Positions 47,337-56,509 of a DNA stretch of 64,000 bases are shown in pieces. This DNA is from Paucibacter sp. KBW04 (GTDB lineage: Bacteria > Pseudomonadota > Gammaproteobacteria > Burkholderiales > Burkholderiaceae_C), in assembly GCF_003852425.1 (NCBI RefSeq), contig NZ_QAJN01000001.1:571987-635986 (forward strand), written 5' to 3'. Position 1 is the stretch's first letter. Each line of letters starts with the position of its first letter. Made by a program: the position numbers and the translations under genes. The notes below the pieces were generated by a model. It made no database searches. It saw only the letters and a list, made by a program, of their open reading frames with translations, and was not told the DNA's origin.

Positions 47337-48074
47337 ATGTTTGAACTGATCAAGTCTTGTGAGCGCGGTTATGCCGATCACGGCTGGTTGAAGTCCTTCC
47401 ACAGCTTTTCCTTTGCGGATTACTTTGATCCCAAGCGCATGGGCTTTGGCGCCCTGCGGGTGATCAATGAGGATCGCATCGCCCCTGGCACCGGCTTCGG
47501 CACCCATGGTCACAAGGACATGGAAATCATCAGTTATGTGCTGAGCGGCGAGCTGGCTCACAAGGACAGCATGGGCAATGGTCAGCCCGGCCAGAGCGGC
47601 CAGAGCGGCAAGGCCGCTGGCGTGATCTTGCCCGGCGATGTGCAGCGCATGAGCGCGGGCAAGGGCGTGATGCATAGCGAGTTCAACCATGCGCAGGACC
47701 GCGAGACGCATTTTCTGCAAATCTGGATCCAGCCCGATGAGCGCGGCATCTCGCCCAGCTACGAGCAGCGCAGCTTCGGGCTTGAGCAAAAGCGGGGTCA
47801 GCTGCGCCTGGTGGCCTCCAAGGACGGGGCGCAGGACTCGGTGCTGATTCATGCCGATGCCAAGCTTTATGCCGGCCTCTTCGATGGCTCTGAGCAGGCA
47901 CAGCTGAACCTGGCACCCGGCCGCCTGGCCTATGTGCATCTGATCCGCGGCGGCTTGACGGTCAACGGCCAGCGCCTGAGTGGCGGCGATGCCCTGGCTC
48001 TGCGTGAAGAGACGGCGATCGAGCTGAGTGCCGGGGCCGACGCCGAGGTCTTGGTGTTTGATCTGGCGCCCTGA
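47337..48074 (+). CDS. Pirin family protein
   Basis: A 245-residue bicupin with the N-terminal metal-binding motif GFGTHGHKDMEIISYVLSGE and HSEFNHAQDRETHFLQIWI (His/Glu ligands), and DPKRMGFGALRVINED before it. Pirins of this group (YhhW-like) can have quercetin 2,3-dioxygenase activity, but physiological substrates are uncertain. The start at 47337 follows a strong AAGGAGAG. It is divergent from a LysR gene and upstream of a flavodoxin-like gene, forming a likely stress module. Confidence 0.92.
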   Translation: MFELIKSCERGYADHGWLKSFHSFSFADYFDPKRMGFGALRVINEDRIAPGTGFGTHGHKDMEIISYVLSGELAHKDSMGNGQPGQSGQSGKAAGVILPGDVQRMSAGKGVMHSEFNHAQDRETHFLQIWIQPDERGISPSYEQRSFGLEQKRGQLRLVASKDGAQDSVLIHADAKLYAGLFDGSEQAQLNLAPGRLAYVHLIRGGLTVNGQRLSGGDALALREETAIELSAGADAEVLVFDLAP

Positions 48075-48154
48075 GCGTCGAGGTTTTTGTGTTCAAGAGC
48101 TGGGTTTCGCGGCCTTGAACGGATTTTTAGACAGATGTGTGAGAGGTTCTTCCC

Positions 48155-48709
48155 ATGAGCAAGATTGCGATTGTTTTTCATAGCGGCTACGGCCATACCC
48201 AAAAGGTGGCCGAGGCCGTCGCCGAGGGCAGCGGCGGGGCCTTGTTGGCCATCGACGCCGAGGGCCATCTGAGCGAGGCCGATTGGGCGCACTTGGCCGC
48301 GGCCGACGCCATCATCTTTGGCACGCCCACCTATATGGGCGGCCCGTCTTGGCAGTTCAAGAAGTTCGCCGATGCTTCCAGCAAGATCTGGTTCTCGCAG
48401 GGCTGGAAGGACAAGATCGCGGCCGGCTTCAGCAACTCCGCCTCGCTCAACGGCGACAAGTTCTCCACCCTGCAATATCTGTTCACCCTGTCCCAGCAGC
48501 ACGGCATGGTGTGGACCGGCCTGGGTCAGATGCCGGCCAATCGCAAGGCAGCGACCCGCGACGATCTGAACAATCTGGGCGCCAGCATTGGCTTGTTGAC
48601 CGCCACGCCTTCGGACGCTTCGGTGGATGAAATGGTGGCGGGTGACTTGGCCACGGCCAAGGCCTTCGGACAGCGCGTGGCAGCGGTGGCGGCTCGCTGG
48701 GCGGCCTGA
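48155..48709 (+). CDS. Flavodoxin-like NAD(P)H-dependent oxidoreductase
   Basis: A 184-residue flavodoxin-fold protein. The FMN phosphate loop is VFHSGYGHTQKVAEAVAEG; further contacts are FGTPTYMGGPSWQFKKFAD and SASLNGDKFSTLQ. It resembles WrbA-type and other small quinone reductases. It lies 80 bases after pirin on the same strand, matching a LysR-controlled response to quinones or similar electrophiles. Confidence 0.88.
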   Translation: MSKIAIVFHSGYGHTQKVAEAVAEGSGGALLAIDAEGHLSEADWAHLAAADAIIFGTPTYMGGPSWQFKKFADASSKIWFSQGWKDKIAAGFSNSASLNGDKFSTLQYLFTLSQQHGMVWTGLGQMPANRKAATRDDLNNLGASIGLLTATPSDASVDEMVAGDLATAKAFGQRVAAVAARWAA

Positions 48710-48774
48710 TGCTTTGAGGCCTTGAGCGGCGTCAGTTCACTCGGGCGGGGCCCGGGAGGTTTTACAGTTCGGGC

Positions 48775-49482
48775 ATGAAGAATCTTCTAGCCGTCCTCAA
48801 CTTCCTGCCCGCCACCGATTGGCTGGCGCTGCTGCTGTTCTTTGTTGGCTGGCTGGGCTATGCCGCTTTTGCCAAGCGGCAGTCACAGTTCGACGGCACG
48901 CTCTTGGCGGCCACCAACCGCGAGCGACGCCGCTGGATGCTGCAGACGACTTACCGCGATGTTCGGGTGATCGACGGGGTGGTGGTGCAAAACCTGTCCA
49001 CCAGCCCCTCGTTCTTCGCTTCCACCACGATTCTGATCATCGGCGGCTTGCTGGCCAGCCTGGGTGCCAGCGAGAAGGCGACGGAGTTGGTGCAGGAGTT
49101 GCCCTTCACCGCCCGCACCAGTGCCCTGGTGTTTGATCTGAAACTGGTCTTGCTGATCGGCATCTTTGTCTATGCCTTTTTCCGCTTCACCTGGAGCATG
49201 CGCCAATACACTTTTGGCGCCTTGCTGGTGGCGGCGGCCCCTTCGGCCGAGGCCTTTGTTGAGCAAGGCCTGTCGCGCGAAGCCTTTGCCGACCGCGCCG
49301 GTCGGGTGATGGGCATGGCCGCAGAAACCTTCAATGACGGGCTGCGTGCCTACTACCTGGCTTTCGCCGCCATTTGCTGGTTCTTCTCGCCCTGGGCGTT
49401 TATGGCGGGCACGCTGGGTGTGCTTTTTGTGCTTTACCAGCGTGAGTTCCGTTCGGACGTCTTGTCCGTGCTGCAGAGCTGA
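48775..49482 (+). CDS. DUF599 integral membrane protein
   Basis: A 235-residue protein with four to five transmembrane helices and the DUF599 core: WMLQTTYRDVRVIDGVVVQN, SFFASTTILIIGGLLASLGA, KLVLLIGIFVYAFFRFTWSM and FNDGLRAYYLAFAAICWFFS. DUF599 proteins are widespread in proteobacteria and plants without known function. An inverted repeat of 12 bp lies between its stop and that of the convergent lipoprotein gene. Confidence 0.88.
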   Translation: MKNLLAVLNFLPATDWLALLLFFVGWLGYAAFAKRQSQFDGTLLAATNRERRRWMLQTTYRDVRVIDGVVVQNLSTSPSFFASTTILIIGGLLASLGASEKATELVQELPFTARTSALVFDLKLVLLIGIFVYAFFRFTWSMRQYTFGALLVAAAPSAEAFVEQGLSREAFADRAGRVMGMAAETFNDGLRAYYLAFAAICWFFSPWAFMAGTLGVLFVLYQREFRSDVLSVLQS

Positions 49483-49488
49483 CACCGA

Positions 49489-49513
49489 AGCGGAGCTTGG
49501 GCCAAGCTCCGCT
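49489..49513. terminator. Inverted repeat between convergent genes (possible bidirectional terminator)
   Basis: AGCGGAGCTTGG and CCAAGCTCCGCT are perfect complements with almost no loop, lying between the DUF599 stop and the lipoprotein stop. Neither side has a clear T-run, so termination is likely but not certain. Confidence 0.55.
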
Positions 49514-49524
49514 CAAACCGGGGC

Positions 49525-49770
49525 TTACTTGATGCTGCCGGACATGATCGCGTTCTGCTCCCGCAGCGCGTCCTTGGCAAATTCCTTGTCAGCCTTGGCA
49601 ATGGGTTGAGCGCCCTTGTAAGGGATGCGCGAGCCGGTCACATAGGTGCGCTGCACATCGTCGTCGGCAGCGCTCTTGAGATTCGCCGGGCTGCTGCAGG
49701 CGCTAAGCGCGCCGACACCGATCAGCGTGGCCGTCAGACCGAGGCTGCGGAGTGAAAGAGATTTCTTCAT
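49525..49770 (-). CDS. Small putative lipoprotein (81 aa)
   Basis: A signal peptide with a lipobox (LIGVGALSACSSP, Cys25) followed by about 55 mostly polar residues (ADDDVQRTYVTGSRIPYKGA). The VTGSRIP motif recurs in small lipoproteins of Burkholderiales, but the role is unknown. The start at 49770 gives a proper Lys-rich signal peptide (MKKSLSLRSLG). Confidence 0.78.
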   Translation of the reverse strand: MKKSLSLRSLGLTATLIGVGALSACSSPANLKSAADDDVQRTYVTGSRIPYKGAQPIAKADKEFAKDALREQNAIMSGSIK

Positions 49771-49946
49771 GGCTAAGGTTCCCTGAACGTGTCGAGAAAT
49801 CGCCTGAGCCCATGTATCCAGACTTGCGGCGAGGAATGCCTGGACTGAATGTCCAAGCCACAGACCTTGTGTGCCGGGATTTTGGGCCGGAAGCCAAACC
49901 TGAGTCAGTACGGGCAAACCCAGCCCGACTCAGGGAGGGTTCTCGC

Positions 49947-50714
49947 CTACTTCAAACCACCACTCAAGAACTGCTGCAAGCGCTGGCTCTGCGGCTTGAG
50001 CAAGACCTCGCGCGGATTGCCTTCCTCCACGACCTTGCCCTGGTGCAGGAACAGGGTGTAGTTGGAGACCTCGCGGGCAAAGCCCATTTCGTGGGTCACC
50101 ACAATCATGGTGCGGCCTTCGGCGGCCAGGTCACGCATGACCTTGAGCACCTCGCCCACCAGCTCGGGGTCCAGGGCCGAGGTGGGCTCGTCAAACAGCA
50201 TCACCTCGGGCTCGACGGCCAGGGCACGGGCAATCGCCACGCGCTGCTGCTCGCCGCCCGAGAGTTGGGCGGGGTAGACGTCTTTGCGATGGCCCACGCC
50301 GACCCGGGCCAGCAAGGCCTCGGCCTTCTCGATCGCCTCGGCGCGGGGCACGCCCAGCACATAGATGGGCGCCTCGATGACGTTTTCCAGCACCGTGCGA
50401 TGGCCCCAGAGATTGAAGTTCTGGAACACCATGGCCAGGCGCGCGCGCCAGAGCTGCAACTGCTTGGCGTCGGCGGCCTTCAAGCTGCCGTCGCGGTCGC
50501 GCACCAGCTTGAGCTCCTCGCCCTTGAGCGAGAGCTTGCCTTCATAGGGTTGTTCCAGCAGATTCAGGCAGCGCAGAAAAGTGCTCTTGCCCGAGCCGCT
50601 GGAGCCGATCAGGGTGATCACATCGCCACGGTTTGCAGACAGGGACACGCCCTTGAGCACCTCGCGCTCGCCATAGCGCTTGTGCAGACCTTCGACTTTC
50701 AAACTGACTGTCAT
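49947..50714 (-). CDS. Polar amino acid ABC transporter ATP-binding protein (HisP/ArtP-like)
   Basis: A 255-residue ABC ATPase: Walker [22 protein letters not shown]-loop [17 protein letters not shown], signature [17 protein letters not shown], Walker [15 protein letters not shown] and switch His VVTHEMGFA. It closely follows the HisP pattern for histidine/arginine/lysine import. It is the last gene of an operon running binding protein, permease, permease, amidohydrolase, ATPase. A 12-base gap separates it from the amidohydrolase gene. Confidence 0.94.
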   Translation of the reverse strand: MTVSLKVEGLHKRYGEREVLKGVSLSANRGDVITLIGSSGSGKSTFLRCLNLLEQPYEGKLSLKGEELKLVRDRDGSLKAADAKQLQLWRARLAMVFQNFNLWGHRTVLENVIEAPIYVLGVPRAEAIEKAEALLARVGVGHRKDVYPAQLSGGEQQRVAIARALAVEPEVMLFDEPTSALDPELVGEVLKVMRDLAAEGRTMIVVTHEMGFAREVSNYTLFLHQGKVVEEGNPREVLLKPQSQRLQQFLSGGLK

Positions 50715-50726
50715 TTTGTTTTTCTC

Positions 50727-51851
50727 TCAAGCACCTAGCAGCTTGCCGGTGCGGATTGCTTCCTTGCCTGCGACCTTGGCCACGCGCATGCCGGCCGTGG
50801 CAAAGCGCAGGAAGTCGCGCGCAAAGAAGAGTCCGTCCACCGGGCTCTTCAGCTCGGTCACTTCGGCCGTGATGGGGTCGATCACATGGGCCAGCACATC
50901 ACCGGCAGCCACTTGTTCGCCGACCTGGCGGACAAAGGTCAGCACACCGGTCGTCGTCGATTTGATGGGCATGCTGCCGGCCAAGGGGCGGCCATCGCCG
51001 ATCGCGTCGGGCAGGGCGGGTTTGGGGCCGGCAATCAGGCCGCGGTAGCGCAGGAAGTCAACAATGTTCTGCGCATCCTGGCGCGCCAGCTCATGCTCGA
51101 CATCGGCGGCGCCGCGCAACTCCACCGTCACCGACATGCAGGCTTGCGGAATGGGGAAGCGATCGCCGAAACGGTCTTTCCATTTCCACCAGACCTGGGA
51201 GCAGGCCTCATCAAAGGGGCTGTCGCCCGATTCCTGGGCCAGCAAAGCCACACGCGAGCCGATGAAACGGCCCAGCACCTCGCACTCCGGCCAGCAGGGG
51301 ATCTCGGTATACATATGCATGACGGCCTGGGCATCGCAATGCAGGTCCAGCACGATGTCGGCATCGCAGCTCAGCGACATGAGCTTGCGGCGCAGCGACT
51401 GCAGCTCGGTGTCCACCTGGGACTCATCCACCGCTTTCTTCAGCTCGCGTCGCAGCACCCGCACATTGTGGGCGGGGTCCTGCGTCAGCTGCGCCTCGGC
51501 GGCCAGGGCCGCCGCCTCGGTCTGCTCGGGATAGTGGCGGTTGAAGTTCTCGCCTGTCATGGTTTCGAAGCGGCCCATATGCATGTACAGCAGATGCTGG
51601 GACAGGCCGATCGGGTTGGCCATGGGCACCAGAATGATCTCGCCCGTGATCTGGCCGGCGGCCTGCAGCGCGTTCAGCTGCTGGCGCAGATGGTGGGCGA
51701 CCAACATGCCCGGCAACTCATCGGCATGCAGGGACGCCTGGATATAGGCTTTCTGCGTTCCAGCACCGGCGGGCTGGCCGTAGTGCAGGGAGATCAGCTC
51801 GCGTTGGGTGCCCGGAGCGGGCGAGATCAGGGCGTGTTTTTGAATCTGCAT
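50727..51851 (-). CDS. Succinylglutamate desuccinylase/aspartoacylase family protein (M14-like)
   Basis: A 374-residue zinc amidohydrolase-like protein. The zinc residues are in QASLHADELPG (His42, Glu45) and DIVLDLHCDAQ (His about 172). A C-terminal lipoyl/beta-barrel-like extension (GVLTFVRQVGEQVAAGDVLA) is present as in this subgroup. It sits between permease and ATPase genes of an amino acid importer, so its substrate is probably an N-acylated amino acid or related amide brought in by that importer; this is inference. True AstE and AspA proteins are shorter. Confidence 0.87.
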   Translation of the reverse strand: MQIQKHALISPAPGTQRELISLHYGQPAGAGTQKAYIQASLHADELPGMLVAHHLRQQLNALQAAGQITGEIILVPMANPIGLSQHLLYMHMGRFETMTGENFNRHYPEQTEAAALAAEAQLTQDPAHNVRVLRRELKKAVDESQVDTELQSLRRKLMSLSCDADIVLDLHCDAQAVMHMYTEIPCWPECEVLGRFIGSRVALLAQESGDSPFDEACSQVWWKWKDRFGDRFPIPQACMSVTVELRGAADVEHELARQDAQNIVDFLRYRGLIAGPKPALPDAIGDGRPLAGSMPIKSTTTGVLTFVRQVGEQVAAGDVLAHVIDPITAEVTELKSPVDGLFFARDFLRFATAGMRVAKVAGKEAIRTGKLLGA

Positions 51852-51886
51852 GGGAGCTTTTGCGGTTTATCTCGGCCTAGCGAGGC

Positions 51887-52576
51887 TTATCTCGGCATCA
51901 GCGGCTTCAGCCATTTGGCCTCGGCCTTGTGGAACAAGGCCACCAAGGTCAGGGTCATCAGGAAGTAGAAGACGGCCGCGGTGATGAAGGCTTCAAACGG
52001 GATGTAGTGGGTGGCGTTGACGCGGCGTGCCGCGCCGGTGATGTCCAGAATGGTCACGATGCTGGCCAGGGCCGTGCCATGCAGCATGAAGATGGCTTCA
52101 TTGCTGTAAGCGGGCAGGGAGCGGCGCAGGGCCGAGGGCAGCACGATGCGGCGGAACATCACCCAGCGGCTCATGCCCAAGGCCTTGGCGGCCTCGATCT
52201 CGCCGGCCGGCAGGGCACGGATGCTGCCCGCAATGATCTCGGTGGTGTAGGCCGCCGTGTTGAGCACAAAACTCAGGCAGGCGCAGAACCAGGCCGAGCT
52301 GAAGTAAGGCCACAAGACGCTGTTGCGCACCGCTTCAAACTGGGCCAGGCCGTAATAGATCAGGAAGAGCTGGACCAGCATGGGCGTGCCGCGGAACACA
52401 TAGGTGTAGAGCCAGATCAGGCGCGAGATCCAGCTGCCCGTGAGGCTGCGCAGCACGGCCAGCGGGATGGCCAGGGTGAGGCCCAGGACGAGCGAGATCA
52501 GCAAGAGCTGAAACGTGGTCCAGGCGCCGCTCAGATAGAGCGGCAGATTCTCAAGAATGGTGTCGTAGGCAATCAC
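51887..52576 (-). CDS. Polar amino acid ABC transporter permease (HisM-like)
   Basis: A 229-residue inner membrane permease with five hydrophobic segments. The EAA loop is IEAAKALGMSRWVMFRRIVL, and the N-terminal YVFRGTPMLVQLFLIYYGL is diagnostic of HisMQ-type permeases. The start overlaps the stop of the other permease by 4 bases, so the pair is translated in step and should form the heterodimeric pore. Confidence 0.93.
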   Translation of the reverse strand: MIAYDTILENLPLYLSGAWTTFQLLLISLVLGLTLAIPLAVLRSLTGSWISRLIWLYTYVFRGTPMLVQLFLIYYGLAQFEAVRNSVLWPYFSSAWFCACLSFVLNTAAYTTEIIAGSIRALPAGEIEAAKALGMSRWVMFRRIVLPSALRRSLPAYSNEAIFMLHGTALASIVTILDITGAARRVNATHYIPFEAFITAAVFYFLMTLTLVALFHKAEAKWLKPLMPR

Positions 52577-53262
52577 AGCGAACCCCTCCGCACGCCGGTG
52601 GAGAAGCGCTTTTGCAGCCAGTCAAACAGCAGTTCTGAAACGCTGGTGAAGGCCAGATAGATCAGGGCCACGGCCAGATAGAACACAAAGGGCTCACGAG
52701 TGGATCCGGCTGCTTGCTGGCCGCGTGTCATCAAATCGTGCAGGCCGATCACCGAGACGATGGCCGTGCTCTTGATCAGCACCAGCCAGTTGTTAGACAA
52801 ACCCGGCAAGGCATGGCGGAACATCTGCGGAAAGGTGATGCGGCGGGCAATCTGCCAGGCCGACATGCCATAAGCCAGGCCGGCCTCGCGCTGCCCCGGC
52901 GGCACCGCCAGAAAAGCACCGCGGAAGGCCTCGGTCAGATAGGCACCGAAGATGAAACCGATGGTCAGCACACCCGCCACATAGGGGTTGATGTCGATGT
53001 ATTCCTCGTGGCCAAGCGAGAGGGCGATGCTGTTCACCGCCACCTGGCCGCCGTAGAAGATCAGCAGCATCAGCACCAGATCGGGCACGCCGCGGATCAA
53101 GGTGGTGTAGAGATGGGCCAGTCCTCGGGCGAAACGCCATTTGGACAATTTGGCCAGGGCGCCCAACAAGCCCAGAATCATCGCCATCGCCAAAGAGGCC
53201 AGGGCCACGCTCAGCGTGACCCCGGCGCCTTCGATCAGGCTGGGCAAAAAGCCGTGCAGCAT
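52573..53262 (-). CDS. Polar amino acid ABC transporter permease (HisQ-like)
   Basis: A 229-residue permease with five transmembrane helices, YTTLIRGVPDLVLMLLIFYGG near the N-terminus (split as IRGVPDLVLMLLIFYGG) and EAA loop REAGLAYGMSAWQIARRITF. I place the start at ATG 53262 (MLHGFLPSLIEG), giving the usual HisQ length; a TTG eight codons upstream is possible but has no good ribosome-binding site. It lies 72 bases after the binding protein gene and is 4-base-overlapped with HisM. Confidence 0.92.
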   Translation of the reverse strand: MLHGFLPSLIEGAGVTLSVALASLAMAMILGLLGALAKLSKWRFARGLAHLYTTLIRGVPDLVLMLLIFYGGQVAVNSIALSLGHEEYIDINPYVAGVLTIGFIFGAYLTEAFRGAFLAVPPGQREAGLAYGMSAWQIARRITFPQMFRHALPGLSNNWLVLIKSTAIVSVIGLHDLMTRGQQAAGSTREPFVFYLAVALIYLAFTSVSELLFDWLQKRFSTGVRRGSL

Positions 53263-53334
53263 TGAGTCTTTCGAAAGTTCATTCAAGCGGCGGCGGGCCG
53301 CAGCAGCCCACCGCCGAGGCCAACAGGCCCGGGT

Positions 53335-54144
53335 TTACTTCTTCTTGATCGAAATGTCGTAGTCGAAGTACTTGTCGTTGATCTTCTTGAAGGTGCCATT
53401 GGCCTGCACGGCGGCGATGGCGTCGTTGAACTTCTTGCCCAAGGTCTTCTCGTCGGCCTTGCGCAGCCCGACGCCAGAGCCGACGCCAAAGTACTTCACA
53501 TCATCGAAGTTGGGGCCGACAAAGGCGAAGCCCTTGCCCTCGGGCTTCTTCAGGAAGCCGAAGTCGGCGGCCGGCATATCGGCCAGGGTCAGGTCCACGC
53601 GGCCAGACTTCAGGTCCAGAAAGACCTGGTCTTGCGACTGGTAGCGCACGATATCGCTTTGCTTGAAGATGGCCGAGGCATAGGCCTCGTGGATGGTGGC
53701 GCTTTGCACGCCGATCTTCTTGCCCTTCAGACCGGCCGGGGTCAGATCAAACTTGACGCCGCTCTTGGCCACAAAGCGGGCCGGGGTGTTGTAGTAGGGG
53801 TTGGAGAAGGCGATGACCTTCTTGCGCTCGTCGGTGATGGAGACGGAGGCGATGATGGCATCGACCTTGCGGGCCTGCAGAGCGGGGATCAGGCCGTCAA
53901 AGTCTTGCTGCACCAGGGTGCACTCGGCCTTCATCTCGGCGCAATAGGCCAGGGCCAGATCGATCTCGAAGCCCTTGAGCTTGCCGTCGGCGCCCACTTC
54001 GGAGAAGGGTGGGTAAGCACCTTCCACGCCGATGCGGATCTTCTTCCATTCCGGGCCTTGGGCCTGGACGCTGAAACTGCTGCAAGCCAGGGCGGCAAGG
54101 GCCAAGGCGGTGGTGGTACGGGCGATCAGGGAACGGCGTTGCAT
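53335..54144 (-). CDS. Periplasmic amino acid-binding protein of an ABC importer (HisJ/ArgT-like)
   Basis: A 269-residue family 3 solute-binding protein. Signal peptide about 1-28 (ALALAALACSSFSVQA), then IRIGVEGAYPPFSEVGADGK, GFEIDLALAYCAEMKAECTL and IIASVSITDERKKVIAFSNP, typical of Lys/Arg/Orn/His binders. The start at 54144 (MQRRSLIART) is preceded by GGAGAG. First gene of the importer operon; with the two permeases and the ATPase the system is complete. Substrate class: basic or other polar amino acid, or an opine-like derivative. Confidence 0.93.
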   Translation of the reverse strand: MQRRSLIARTTTALALAALACSSFSVQAQGPEWKKIRIGVEGAYPPFSEVGADGKLKGFEIDLALAYCAEMKAECTLVQQDFDGLIPALQARKVDAIIASVSITDERKKVIAFSNPYYNTPARFVAKSGVKFDLTPAGLKGKKIGVQSATIHEAYASAIFKQSDIVRYQSQDQVFLDLKSGRVDLTLADMPAADFGFLKKPEGKGFAFVGPNFDDVKYFGVGSGVGLRKADEKTLGKKFNDAIAAVQANGTFKKINDKYFDYDISIKKK

Positions 54145-54249
54145 GAGCTCTCCTAGAAAAAGGATGGGGGCAGTAAAGAGGTACAAAGAAGAGTACGGGG
54201 GAGGAAATGTCCAAGCTTTGATCTTGCAATGCGAATCAAGACTTGGCTC

Positions 54250-55215
54250 TTAGGGTTTGAGCGTATGCAGAAAGTCCAGGACGGGCGCCAAGGAGGCGGC
54301 GGGGTCCTCTTCCTGGGGAACATGGCCCAGGCCCGGCAGCATCACCAGGCGGCTGCCGACGATGTCGCGGGCAAAGTTCTGCGCGAAGCTGGGAGGGATC
54401 AGGCGGTCCTTCTCGCCCCAGAGAATCAGGGTGGGCAGGCGCAATTGGCGCAGTTTGTCCGCATGGGCGCCGGGCTGCATCTGCGCGAAGCGCTCGCGCA
54501 AGGCGGGCCGATTGCCGCTGCGCAGGGTCAGCTCAAAATAGCGATCGACCAGTTCCGCGCTCACCCGGCTGGGCTCACCGTAGACGGATTGCAAGCTGCG
54601 CTCCACCAGGAAGCGCGGCAAGACATAGTCGGCAATATGAGCGAGCACGGGCAGGCGCGCCAATCTAAAGCCCATGGGCATGGATTCGGGGGCCAGGGCA
54701 TAGCCGGCAGCATCCACCAGGATCAAGGCCTTGACGCTGCTTGGGTGCGCCGCCGCGTACTCCCAAGCCAGCTCGCCACCCAGGGAATTGCCGCCCAGCA
54801 CGACTTGTTGCAGTCCCAAATGCTTCAGCAAGGCCTCGATCAGGCGTAGGTAAGCCGCGTTGCTGTAATCGCCCTCGGCCTGTGGGCCGGTCAGGCCAAA
54901 ACCCGGCAGGTCCAGGGTGATGATGCGGCGCGCCTCGCCGGTTTTTTGCAGGCCGTCGATCCAGCCCTGCCAGGTGTGCAGGCTGCTGGAGGTGCCGTGC
55001 AGCAAGAGCAGGGGGGCGGGGTCCTCGCGCGGGCCCACATCGCGGATATGCAGCAGCTGGCCGTTCAGGTCCAGGAACTCCGAGGGCGGCAGGGCCCAGC
55101 GGCCCACCAGGCTTTCCAGCGGGCGGTCGGGGGCCTTGGTGGCGGCAAAGCCCAGGGCGGCCAGCAGCAAGGCCACGCCAATCAGGCGCGGCAGGATCTC
55201 GGAGAGCTTTTGCAC
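54250..55215 (-). CDS. Alpha/beta hydrolase
   Basis: A 321-residue hydrolase anchored by one N-terminal hydrophobic segment (about 10-25, LIGVALLLAALGFAAT). Oxyanion region LLLLHGTSSSLHTWQGW, nucleophile Ser in VLGGNSLGGELAW, acid in LILWGEKDRLIP, His in LPGLGHVPQEEDP. It resembles lipases/esterases or meta-cleavage hydrolases; substrate unknown. It is transcribed alone, between the importer operon and trhO. Confidence 0.88.
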   Translation of the reverse strand: MQKLSEILPRLIGVALLLAALGFAATKAPDRPLESLVGRWALPPSEFLDLNGQLLHIRDVGPREDPAPLLLLHGTSSSLHTWQGWIDGLQKTGEARRIITLDLPGFGLTGPQAEGDYSNAAYLRLIEALLKHLGLQQVVLGGNSLGGELAWEYAAAHPSSVKALILVDAAGYALAPESMPMGFRLARLPVLAHIADYVLPRFLVERSLQSVYGEPSRVSAELVDRYFELTLRSGNRPALRERFAQMQPGAHADKLRQLRLPTLILWGEKDRLIPPSFAQNFARDIVGSRLVMLPGLGHVPQEEDPAASLAPVLDFLHTLKP

Positions 55216-55251
55216 CGGGAAAGTCTAGCGCTTGTCGGCGAGGGTGTTGAT

Positions 55252-56073
55252 CTAAGCGACTTTGGCGCGCAGCGCCTGAGCCGAGGCTTCGCGATGCGCC
55301 TCAGAGGCGGGGCGGACGATCTCGGTGGACGGCGCCAGGCCGGCGTCCAGCGCTTCGCGCTGGTCAAACACAAAGCAAGCGCCTTGGTAATGCGGGCCCC
55401 CGGTTTCCTCGAAGTACTTCAGGATGCCGCCTTCCAGCTGGTAGACCGGGCCATCTAAATTTTGTTGCTGCAGGTAAATCGCCGCCTTTTCACAACGGAT
55501 GCCGCCGGTGCAAAAGCTCACCACCGTCTTGCCCAGCAGCTCTTCGCGGTGGGCTTGCACGGCCTCGGGGAATTCGCTGAACTTGGCGATACGCCAATCG
55601 ATCGCGCCCTCAAAAGTGCCGTAATCCACCTCGAAGGCATTGCGGGTGTCCAGGGTGACCACGGGCCGGCCCTCGTCGTCATGGCCTTGGGCCAACCAGC
55701 GCGCCAGCGTGGTGGCCGGCAGGGCGGGGGCGCGGGGCAGGGCGTCCGGTCGAATGGCCGGATGGTTCATGCGGATGATCTCCGGCTTGACCTTGACCAG
55801 CAGCTTGCGAAAGGGCACGCCCTCGCTCCAACTCTCCTTGGGCGCGAGGTCGGCAAAGCGGGCATCTTCTTGCAAGGCCTTGACCCAGGCGCGCACGCCC
55901 TCGGCCGAGCCGGCCAAAAACAGATTGATGCCTTCCTCGGCCAGCAGCACGGTGCCCTTGAGCGCCAGCGCTTGGGCGCGCTCGAACAAGTGCTCGCGCA
56001 GGGCCAGGCAGTCCGGCAAGCCCACAAATTTGTAGGCGGAAATATTGAGAATGGGCAAGGCGTTGTTTGGCAT
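55252..56073 (-). CDS. trhO: tRNA uridine(34) hydroxylase TrhO (rhodanese-like, UPF0176)
   Basis: A 273-residue protein: an N-terminal acylphosphatase-like domain (ILNISAYKFVGLPDCLALRE, then GTVLLAEEGINLFLAGS) and a C-terminal rhodanese domain with active Cys in VSFCTGGIRCEKAAIYL. TrhO (YceA) makes 5-hydroxyuridine at tRNA position 34 using prephenate-independent O2 chemistry. DVDYGTF-like FEVDYGTFEGAIDWRI and YFEETGGPHYQGACFVFD are conserved. Start at 56073. Confidence 0.92.
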   Translation of the reverse strand: MPNNALPILNISAYKFVGLPDCLALREHLFERAQALALKGTVLLAEEGINLFLAGSAEGVRAWVKALQEDARFADLAPKESWSEGVPFRKLLVKVKPEIIRMNHPAIRPDALPRAPALPATTLARWLAQGHDDEGRPVVTLDTRNAFEVDYGTFEGAIDWRIAKFSEFPEAVQAHREELLGKTVVSFCTGGIRCEKAAIYLQQQNLDGPVYQLEGGILKYFEETGGPHYQGACFVFDQREALDAGLAPSTEIVRPASEAHREASAQALRAKVA

Positions 56074-56177
56074 GGTGAGCTAGGGATTGTAGGCAAGCCG
56101 AGGCACTGCTCAGGTCAAGTGTCTTTTTGCACCCCCAGCCCAGGCCGGGCCCGGCGCGGATGGGGTCCAATACGGCC

Positions 56178-56399
56178 ATGGATCAACACAACATCACCGA
56201 GCAACGCCTGACCGAGCTGGAGATCAAGGCCAGCTTCACCGAGGACCTGGTCGAGCAGCTCAATCAAGTCATCGTGCGTCAGCAGCAGCAGATCGACGCC
56301 CTCGGGCGCGAGTTCGCCCGCCTGCAATCGCAGCAGCTGGAGCAGGGTAGCGGCCCGGGCTTTCGCAGCCTGCGCGATGAGTTGCCGCCGCATTACTGA
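56178..56399 (+). CDS. slyX: SlyX family protein
   Basis: A 73-residue coiled-coil protein: RLTELEIKASFTEDLVEQLN, then VIVRQQQQIDALGREFARLQ and the C-terminal SLRDELPPHY, all typical of SlyX. Function unknown in bacteria. In many proteobacteria slyX is near slyD/FKBP genes, but here it stands alone, divergent from trhO. Confidence 0.9.
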   Translation: MDQHNITEQRLTELEIKASFTEDLVEQLNQVIVRQQQQIDALGREFARLQSQQLEQGSGPGFRSLRDELPPHY

Positions 56400-56509
56400 G
56401 GAGCGCGGCCGCCTGGCGCGCAGGGTTCACCTATCGCCCCGGCCTGCACTGCCGGCCTCATTCGGGCAAACCCGTGGCATCAATTGATGAATTTCGGAGC
56501 CTGAATCCC

